A stretch of DNA of 64,000 bases from Siderastrea siderea (taxonomy: Eukaryota > Cnidaria > Anthozoa > Scleractinia > Rhizangiidae), in the NCBI GenBank assembly GCA_964030785.1, contig OZ034971.1:43292804-43356803 (forward strand). Direction: 5' to 3'. The notes beneath the pieces were generated by a model, which was not told the origin of the DNA, searched no databases, and worked only from the letters and a program-made list of their open reading frames with translations. Both the position numbers and the translations under genes were made by a program. This document shows positions 63,526 to 64,000 of this stretch, piece after piece (the stretch's first letter is position 1; each line of letters begins with the position of its first letter).

Positions 63526-63872
63526 GTCCGAGTCTGCATATTACCTCAGGTGTCACATACGAAACCTTCCGGTAGAAAACGGTTAGAGTGGAATAGTTCT
63601 GTATCACAAGGGCATTATCTTTCCACTTAAAATTTGAAATAACCTTCCTCGAAGTATGGGGGTATTCACTTTATCACCATCTGCATGCCAACTGCATGCT
63701 CTAACTAAAGTTTCTCTTATTTTCTACAGTTCACTCTATCTACTGCCAACTGAATGATGCTCTTCTTCAGATATCTCAAGCTTTTCCATTGTTTGCTTAT
63801 TTCTTATGGAGATTGCAAGTTCTGTTACTAGAGCTGTCTTCTTTTTCTGAGCCACAGATACAGCAAAAATAA
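25142..63872 (+). CDS. MEI4: MEI4, meiotic double-strand-break formation protein 4 (eight exons)
   Basis: Exons: 25142-25246, 25694-25775, 44655-44744, 55388-55471, 55782-55885, 56404-56539, 62071-62184, 63730-63872 (TAA at 63870). Every junction has GT/AG borders and matching phase. The predicted protein shows the MEI4 layout: an N-terminal helix rich in basic residues and ending in a tryptophan-bearing coil ([29 protein letters not shown]), a divergent linker, then a helical C-terminal half. The most diagnostic segments are [14 protein letters not shown] and [19 protein letters not shown], which match vertebrate MEI4 from memory. MEI4 acts with REC114 on meiotic chromosome axes to allow SPO11 cleavage. 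The first coding exon (start codon) was not found and may lie upstream. No stop or frameshift was seen in these exons, so the host gene looks intact despite intron expansion. Confidence 0.82.
25694..25775 (+). CDS. MEI4: MEI4 exon (coiled coil)
   Basis: This exon encodes [20 protein letters not shown] and ends in phase 1 before the donor GTAGGC. It continues the coil from the previous exon. Confidence 0.72.
26343..27100. repeat. Left subterminal repeat zone of the CACTA element
   Basis: Motifs built from CCAAACCTGGA and GGATTTTNAA recur in both orientations. From about 26640 to 26960 a unit of about 77 bases repeats four to five times (GGATTTTAACACAAACAGAC, then TTGGAAT, then AACAACATTGGATTTTC). 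Such zones bind the accessory or transposase protein in plant CACTA elements; the role here is inferred. Confidence 0.75.
26423..26458. repeat. 36-base near-perfect palindrome
   Basis: CCAAACCTGGAAAAA and its inverted copy are separated by six bases (centre TGCA). The arm equals the subterminal motif, arranged head to head. Confidence 0.75.
27101..27561. other. No gene seen between CACTA end zone and MITE
   Basis: AT-rich sequence with a short TATATA tract near 27352-27371. No feature is supported. Confidence 0.5.
27562..27757. mobile_element. MITE copy 1 of the GTGTGGTTCCAG family
   Basis: It starts GTGTGGTTGCAGAAAAT and ends CCTGGAACAACAC, flanked by AAT on both sides (27559-27561 and 27758-27760). 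It has internal G-rich and C-rich runs. Other copies are at 28544, 32304, 52606 and 57165. Confidence 0.65.
28169..31227 (-). CDS. CACTA-encoded SAM-domain protein, five exons
   Basis: Exons on minus: 30930-31227, 30642-30842, 29709-29853, 28911-29254, 28169-28419. All borders are GT/AG and all phases match (1, 1, 2, 1). The start is ATG at 31227 (or the second ATG at 31206), and the stop is TAG at 28169. Exon 1 is acidic and serine-rich. Exon 2 is a SAM-like domain ([20 protein letters not shown], then EEIDGKILL, then [13 protein letters not shown]). Exon 4 holds a basic helical part ([40 protein letters not shown]) that may bind DNA. The last exon is an unrecognised C-terminal domain ([20 protein letters not shown]). 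The gene lies entirely inside the CACTA element and starts about 420 bases from the transposase exon 1 end, in divergent orientation. It may be a TnpA-like accessory factor. No stop or frameshift was seen. Confidence 0.75.
28544..28731. mobile_element. MITE copy 2 of the GTGTGGTTCCAG family
   Basis: Ends are CTGTGGTTCCAGAAAATATCC and GGATATTTTCGGAACTACAC (inverted), about 188 bases. It lies just upstream, in the minus-strand sense, of the last exon of the SAM gene, inside its intron. The flanking duplication is not clear. Confidence 0.65.
30642..30842 (-). CDS. SAM-domain exon of the CACTA accessory gene
   Basis: 67 codons almost exactly spanning a SAM domain. The helix-1 [10 protein letters not shown], the IDGKILL turn and the helix-5 [13 protein letters not shown] are all present. 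Acceptor GTGACAG, donor GTACCC. Confidence 0.78.
31228..31650. promoter_or_regulatory. Divergent promoter and transposase 5' exon in the CACTA element
   Basis: This 420-base interval separates the start of the minus-strand SAM gene from the first splice donor of the + strand transposase (GAG/GTAAGA at 31650). It is less AT-rich than its surroundings and contains no internal gene on + apart from the end of exon 1. One shared control region for both genes is inferred from the geometry; no promoter motif is claimed. A 74-codon minus frame (31273-31497) is present but unsupported. Confidence 0.45.
32304..32491. mobile_element. MITE copy 3 of the GTGTGGTTCCAG family
   Basis: Starts GTGCAGTTCCAGAAAATATCC, ends inverted ATTTTCTGGAACAACAC. 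About 188 bases, in the transposase first intron, 90 bases before exon 2. It is very similar to copy 2. Confidence 0.68.
32582..33409 (+). CDS. CACTA transposase exon 2 (N-terminal zinc region)
   Basis: 276 codons. An acidic start ([20 protein letters not shown]) is followed by [28 protein letters not shown] and [14 protein letters not shown]. Acceptor TTCTTTAG, donor GTAAGG. Confidence 0.75.
33894..33941 (+). CDS. CACTA transposase exon 3
   Basis: A 48-base micro-exon encoding [16 protein letters not shown], phase 1 on both sides. W-DGF-PF is the usual first motif of the Tnp2 catalytic domain. Confidence 0.7.
34184..34354 (+). CDS. CACTA transposase exon 4
   Basis: 57 codons: [20 protein letters not shown], then [15 protein letters not shown]. 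Acceptor CTATAG, donor GTAAAG; the next exon lies beyond the Gypsy insertion at 39347. Confidence 0.7.
34482..34648 (-). repeat. 3' LTR of Gypsy 1
   Basis: 167 bases, TG...CA; partner 38947-39113. Confidence 0.93.
34888..37326 (-). CDS. Gypsy 1 pol: RT, RNase H, integrase
   Basis: 812 residues open. The RT palm has [13 protein letters not shown] (aspartate near residue 15) and [10 protein letters not shown] (near 76, an SDD variant of the catalytic box). The RNase H region starts at [11 protein letters not shown] (about 226) and includes YTDHKPLE. The integrase zinc finger [14 protein letters not shown]...CKTCHGC follows, then core motifs ([33 protein letters not shown]). The frame is the same as the gag-protease frame, separated only by a TGA at 37381. 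The element would encode one polyprotein if not for that stop. Confidence 0.93.
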   Translation of the reverse strand: MLQNLNQSTVFSKLDLKWGYHQLELHPDSRNITTFTTHCGLYRYKRLMFGISSAPEVYQHVIQQALQDCEGVANISDDIIVHGRNTEEHDKRLQRVLERLKEKNLTLNAGKCRFHMTQMVFMGLVLTNNGIGPAKDKVRAIVDAREPQSASEVRSFLGLANYNARFIPDFATVAEPLRRLTKKGVRFEFGDEQRKAFNELKMRLSSAETLGYFDKDAKTLIIVDASPVGLGAILIQEQQGRKRVISYASKSLSDVERRYSQTEKEALAVVWACERFHVHLYGIEFELYTDHKPLETIYSSRSKPCARIERWILRLQPYKFKVKYLPGEQNIADPLSRLLQENKQVESSSAHKVSDEFVRFVAVTATPRAMTTREIEEASSEDREFVELHQCIKNGNWKGDQHKQYIPVCSELCVIGKLILRDTRIVIPTKLRPQVLSLAHEGHPGIVSMKQRLRSKVWWSGIDREAERFCKTCHGCQLVSSPSNPEPIKSTPLPSGPWQDLAIDLLGPLPSGDSVLVVVDYFSRYYEVEIMRSTTSEKVIECLEKIFTTHGLPLSLRSDNGPQFSSDTFEQYLKDQGIEHRKTTPLWPQANGEVERQNKSLLKRMRIAQAEGKEWKKELRKYLVAYRSTPHTTTGVSPAELLFGRKMRTKLPELREESIASEMRDRDGEMKAKAKQYADKRRNAQESDLTPGDKVLVRQERRNKLSTPFAPEPYDVISKNGNSVVIESPEGVQSMRNTTHVKKYEEPSPSPDETTLVPDDTAPAELEAEQEKASSPIVSRPSRVRKLPERFKDFDLTQCHFQGLCRDLSVIV
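37381..38904 (-). CDS. Gypsy 1 gag, protease and RT start
   Basis: 507 residues from ATG 43 bases after the 5' LTR. The gag capsid-like region ([33 protein letters not shown]) comes first. Two zinc knuckles follow ([30 protein letters not shown]), near residues 219-255. Then the aspartic protease ([14 protein letters not shown], near 320) and the RT start ([20 protein letters not shown]). It ends at an in-frame TGA within the RT. Confidence 0.92.
   Translation of the reverse strand: MASIKIDDLSSVKPFDPHGDPSNVGRRWQRWIKSFTLYADSKGLIIQADKDDNKVQRRALLLHSAGEDVQEIFETLADTGGIKDYTKAEKALNDYFIPKVNSTYQNHVFRSMEQHDGETVAQFVTRLRRVVKDCDYGEQAENQIRDQVVQHCKSHDLRRKLLEKGEKLTLELLLSTAANHERVQSQLQSMESGKNDVNAVREKQPDKTKESTSGTTKHACYRCGNVGHFGRDPECPAKEKTCHKCGGADHFGAQCQTKKGAKPPKPRRGGKPTGKNQKRKSVRYVEREREEDEYAFAVNSVAPPEEINVTVGGVVVAMLIDSGASTNVIDKNLWLKLKQEKVKCVSKKSDKKLYAYGSDQPLKVLGTFSASVKAGKNEVEAEFAVIDGKGAALLGRETAIQLGVLKLGIPLYSVTSKETIMSDYKEIFEGVGRLKDYQVKLYVDPNVPPVAQPVRRTPFSLRDKVKEKVEELVAMDIIEPVEGPTPWVSPVVVVPKQNDEIRLCVDM
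38947..39113 (-). repeat. 5' LTR of Gypsy 1
   Basis: 167 bases. The primer-binding site should start directly after it on minus (TCTGGCGACGAGG); the tRNA is not assigned. Confidence 0.93.
39347..39511 (+). CDS. CACTA transposase exon 5 (Cys cluster)
   Basis: 55 codons: [20 protein letters not shown], then [20 protein letters not shown]. The C-x2-C...C-x2-C-x2-C cluster follows the catalytic start as in Tnp2 enzymes. Confidence 0.72.
39674..40030 (+). CDS. CACTA transposase exon 6 (catalytic core)
   Basis: 119 codons: [59 protein letters not shown]-x-MH in this position is the Tnp2 core motif. Acceptor GTACAG, donor GTACAT. Confidence 0.73.
40560..40613 (+). CDS. CACTA transposase exon 7
   Basis: A 54-base exon encoding [18 protein letters not shown], phase 1 at both ends (acceptor TTTTACAG, donor GTAAGT). 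Confidence 0.65.
40988..41434 (+). pseudogene. CACTA transposase exon 8 with premature TGA
   Basis: 149 codons: [20 protein letters not shown], then [20 protein letters not shown], then [24 protein letters not shown] at 41350-41352 sits between NKKHIEK and [15 protein letters not shown], which clearly continues the protein. Confidence 0.75.
41435..42251. other. CACTA intron with a GC-richer block, no gene seen
   Basis: About 41640-42110 is noticeably richer in GC than its surroundings and has repeated-looking phrases (AGCTAATGCAGCCAGC, AGCTTATGCAGTCAGC). It may be an unrecognised SINE or MITE. No coding frame is supported. Confidence 0.35.
42252..43051 (+). CDS. CACTA transposase last exon
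   Basis: About 266 codons to TGA at 43049, starting [19 protein letters not shown] if the acceptor at 42250-42251 is used; this keeps phase 1. Upstream AG sites would break the frame. The rest ([39 protein letters not shown]) is an unrecognised C-terminal domain. Confidence 0.7.
43470..44215. repeat. Right subterminal array of the CACTA element, 156-base units
   Basis: CCAAACCTGGATAATAAAG recurs at about 43496, 43651, 43807, 43963 and 44119, giving a strict 156-base period. Units 2-5 are almost identical and contain GATCCAGTCTTGG, ATCCAAGTTTGGATT and GATATCCAGATTAG. The CCAAACCTGGA core is shared with the left end zone. Confidence 0.88.
44655..44744 (+). CDS. MEI4: MEI4 exon (linker)
   Basis: 90 bases in phase 1 on both sides, encoding [20 protein letters not shown] and then [10 protein letters not shown]. 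The acceptor is GAAAG and the donor GTATGA. Its sequence is poorly conserved; the assignment rests on phase and position. Confidence 0.55.
44745..46370. other. MEI4 intron with CTCTCCACAACGGCC repeats
   Basis: The phrase CTCTCCACAACGGCCA occurs near 45748 and 45977 and, mutated, near 45695; its inverted relative GTAGAGGGGTTCGACTG is at 46022. These resemble ends of pogo/Tigger-like MITEs. An open stretch after an AG at 45318 ([18 protein letters not shown]) is not phase-compatible with the MEI4 exons. Confidence 0.4.
46371..48115 (-). pseudogene. Truncated Ty3/Gypsy fragment (gag to RT start)
   Basis: No LTRs were found. On minus, a gag-like piece (47891-48115: [20 protein letters not shown]) leads to a protease (47349-47771: [19 protein letters not shown]). 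A linker typical of 412/opus-like Gypsy proteins follows (46705-46965: [18 protein letters not shown]), then the RT start at about 46380-46700 ([40 protein letters not shown]). The fragment stops before the RT catalytic box, near 46371. Frames are broken by stops. Confidence 0.8.
48344..48715 (-). repeat. 3' LTR of BEL/Pao copy 3
   Basis: 372 bases, TG...CA. On minus it is preceded by a G-rich tract (TAGGGGCCGG, 48716-48726), the likely polypurine tract. Confidence 0.9.
48999..50423 (-). pseudogene. BEL/Pao copy 3 RT-integrase chimera by internal deletion
   Basis: 474 residues open. The first half is the pre-RT/RT N-terminus ([42 protein letters not shown]). At VVFDCGSNF the protein passes from RT directly into the second-aspartate segment of integrase ([20 protein letters not shown]). 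It then continues with [31 protein letters not shown] and [16 protein letters not shown]. The RT palm and YVDD box, RNase H, zinc finger and first half of the integrase core are absent, roughly 2 kb by comparison with copy 2. The glutamate position after GGPW reads GRM, so even the integrase triad is changed. Confidence 0.88.
50435..52123 (-). pseudogene. BEL/Pao copy 3 gag, zinc knuckles and protease
   Basis: 562 residues open. The DUF1759-like capsid region ([56 protein letters not shown]) comes first. Zinc knuckles follow ([42 protein letters not shown]), then the BEL protease with [16 protein letters not shown] near residue 440. A stop at 50435 separates it from the next frame. Confidence 0.88.
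51993..52605 (-). pseudogene. BEL/Pao copy 3 gag coiled-coil and linker
   Basis: After the MITE edge (52605) the minus frame reads [20 protein letters not shown], a charged coil, then a Ser/Thr/Pro-rich linker to 51993. It overlaps the next frame (50435-52123) with a frameshift near 52060. The same [15 protein letters not shown] text occurs in the other gag copy at 54134-54230. Confidence 0.8.
52606..53877. mobile_element. Long copy (1,272 bases) of the GTGTGGTTCCAG MITE family
   Basis: Terminal inverted repeats GTGTGGTTCCAGAAAATATC and counterpart end at 53877, flanked by ATT on both sides (52603-52605 and 53878-53880). Removal restores the gag text (GCATTTCCTG) as seen uninterrupted at 54210. 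C-rich and G-rich runs near each end match the short copies; the 900-base interior has no recognised gene. Confidence 0.8.
53878..54137 (-). pseudogene. BEL/Pao copy 3 gag, second copy of a tandem duplication
   Basis: This encodes [39 protein letters not shown] and [20 protein letters not shown], nearly identical to 54190-54465. The MITE lies directly downstream within this copy. Confidence 0.8.
54134..54892 (-). pseudogene. BEL/Pao copy 3 gag N-terminus
   Basis: 252 residues from the first good ATG 33 bases after the 5' LTR. Charged helical text ([40 protein letters not shown]) is followed by [39 protein letters not shown] and [18 protein letters not shown]. Residues from about 143 on are repeated in the adjacent copy. 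Confidence 0.8.
54925..55299 (-). repeat. 5' LTR of BEL/Pao copy 3
   Basis: 375 bases; partner of 48344-48715, with scattered substitutions and small indels. Confidence 0.9.
55388..55471 (+). CDS. MEI4: MEI4 exon
   Basis: This exon encodes [20 protein letters not shown] and then ACVKKLE, after TTTTTAG and before GTAGTT. Phase 1 joins both neighbours. It begins 84 bases downstream of the BEL/Pao copy 3 target duplication. Confidence 0.65.
55782..55885 (+). CDS. MEI4: MEI4 exon (helical C-terminal domain)
   Basis: This exon encodes [20 protein letters not shown] and then LKYLLRRR, with acceptor CTGCTAG and donor GTACAAG. The amphipathic helices align in order with vertebrate MEI4. Confidence 0.72.
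56404..56539 (+). CDS. MEI4: MEI4 exon (helical C-terminal domain)
   Basis: This exon encodes [20 protein letters not shown] and then [18 protein letters not shown], preceded by a T/C-rich tract and CAG and followed by GTATTC. An alternative acceptor three bases downstream (56406) would drop one glutamine. Confidence 0.75.
56540..57164. other. MEI4 intron, no feature seen
   Basis: Unremarkable intron sequence between the MEI4 exon and the MITE that hosts Gypsy 2. Confidence 0.5.
57187..57320 (-). repeat. 3' LTR of Gypsy 2
   Basis: 134 bases, TG...CA; differs from its partner by about eight changes including a 4-base net indel. A C/T-rich stretch after it is the complement of the polypurine tract. 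Confidence 0.9.
57467..58504 (-). pseudogene. Gypsy 2 integrase core and tail
   Basis: 345-residue frame. The core has [27 protein letters not shown] (second aspartate) and [15 protein letters not shown] (glutamate). Then come [15 protein letters not shown], a [11 protein letters not shown] domain and a Pro/Val-rich tail ending with [15 protein letters not shown] frameshift near 58400 separates it from the zinc-finger frame. Confidence 0.9.
58335..58874 (-). pseudogene. Gypsy 2 integrase zinc finger
   Basis: 179 residues in frame with the RT-RNase H frame upstream but separated by a TAG at 58875. The H2C2 finger is [20 protein letters not shown]...CSGCQHNQ. The last 50 residues are out of frame relative to the true core, which continues in 57467-58504. 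Confidence 0.87.
58875..59825 (-). pseudogene. Gypsy 2 RT (second half) and RNase H
   Basis: 316 residues. It includes [20 protein letters not shown], the catalytic [13 protein letters not shown] and [14 protein letters not shown]. RNase H follows with [34 protein letters not shown] and [11 protein letters not shown]. It starts downstream of a frameshift at about 59860 that cuts the RT into two frames. Confidence 0.9.
59858..60586 (-). pseudogene. Gypsy 2 protease and RT N-terminus
   Basis: 242 residues. The aspartic protease [17 protein letters not shown] is at the very start, with [16 protein letters not shown] at its end. The RT N-terminus follows ([55 protein letters not shown]). The frame shifts just at the first catalytic-aspartate segment. 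Confidence 0.9.
60593..60946 (-). pseudogene. Gypsy 2 gag zinc knuckles
   Basis: 117 residues, Lys/Pro/Ser-rich, with two knuckles ([27 protein letters not shown]). A TAG at 60593 separates it from the protease, and a frameshift near 60950 separates it from gag. Confidence 0.87.
60751..61536 (-). pseudogene. Gypsy 2 gag
   Basis: 261 residues from ATG at 61536. The capsid-like region carries WYxx-type motifs ([67 protein letters not shown]). The last 60 residues are out of frame after a shift near 60950. Confidence 0.88.
61626..61755 (-). repeat. 5' LTR of Gypsy 2
   Basis: 130 bases, partner of 57187-57320. On minus the next bases (ATTTTGGCGACGAG) should hold the primer-binding site. Confidence 0.9.
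62071..62184 (+). CDS. MEI4: MEI4 exon (diagnostic helix)
   Basis: This exon encodes [20 protein letters not shown] and then REMYLKNPC. The N-I-x-Y-x-L-x-V-x-E-Q-L-L segment is the strongest MEI4 signature in the window. Acceptor TTGCAG, donor GTGGTT. Confidence 0.8.
62185..63729. other. Last MEI4 intron with an ATT microsatellite
   Basis: A (TTA/ATT)n tract runs from about 63439 to 63525. A minus-strand frame at 62648-62980 has no recognisable motif. Nothing else is supported. Confidence 0.5.
63730..63872 (+). CDS. MEI4: MEI4 last exon
   Basis: This exon encodes [38 protein letters not shown] and a short tail to TAA at 63870-63872. AFPLF-x-FLWR near the C-terminus is typical of MEI4. An AATAAA overlaps the stop codon and may be the polyadenylation signal. 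Confidence 0.8.
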
Positions 63873-64000
63873 ACATTCATTCAAACTAATTTAACACAAG
63901 GCATGATTGAAAGCTACACAAACAATTTTGTTGTAGAACCTGGGAAATAGTAGGATCACAGAGTGATATCACGTCTTATACTGTGTGATTTTTTGACTTA

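Noticed and set aside
63371..63586. Frame with a long isoleucine run
   Set aside because: It is the translation of the ATT microsatellite at about 63439-63525.

Overview
The window is eukaryotic and very rich in transposons. It is AT-rich, genes are split into short exons with GT/AG borders, and BEL/Pao, Gypsy, CACTA (EnSpm), piggyBac and KDZ-type sequences sit side by side. The combination points to an anthozoan cnidarian, most likely a stony coral. That is inference from gene and transposon content, not from a marker gene.

The one host gene I recognise is on the + strand: MEI4, a meiotic double-strand-break protein. Eight phase-consistent exons lie at 25142-25246, 25694-25775, 44655-44744, 55388-55471, 55782-55885, 56404-56539, 62071-62184 and 63730-63872. 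The first coding exon was not found. Its introns hold most of the transposons in the right half.

Left part (1-25 kb): exons of a minus-strand KDZ-type (CxC cysteine cluster) gene lie at 8522-9130, 8073-8144 and 269-478. A BEL/Pao element (500-6791, target duplication TGCAT) and a Mutator-like MITE (7008-7890, 10-base duplication) sit in its introns. A broken RecQ-like helicase (9366-9790), a LINE tail (10947-11102) and a piggyBac relic bounded by TTAA (11242-13603) follow. Next is a tandem array of cysteine-rich exon fragments (14170-15307 and 21051-21450) split by a second BEL/Pao element (15308-21050, duplication ATAA). Beyond it are degenerate coding remnants and a degenerate minisatellite interrupted by a 1.05-kb inverted-repeat element (23821-24870).

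Right part (25-64 kb): an 18-kb CACTA element (26343-44430, duplication TGA) fills one MEI4 intron. It carries a multi-exon transposase gene on the + strand and a divergent five-exon minus-strand gene with a SAM-like domain, plus two different subterminal repeat arrays. It is inserted in a foldback MITE and has itself received a young Gypsy element (34482-39113, duplication ATAAG). Downstream are a truncated Gypsy fragment (46371-48115), a third BEL/Pao element (48344-55299, duplication ACAGT) that contains a MITE, and a second Gypsy element (57187-61755, duplication CATAC) inserted in another copy of the same MITE family.

All three BEL/Pao copies lack the reverse-transcriptase catalytic core, each by a different deletion, so they look non-autonomous. 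The best candidate for an under-described system is the CACTA element with its divergently transcribed SAM-domain partner gene and its subterminal arrays.
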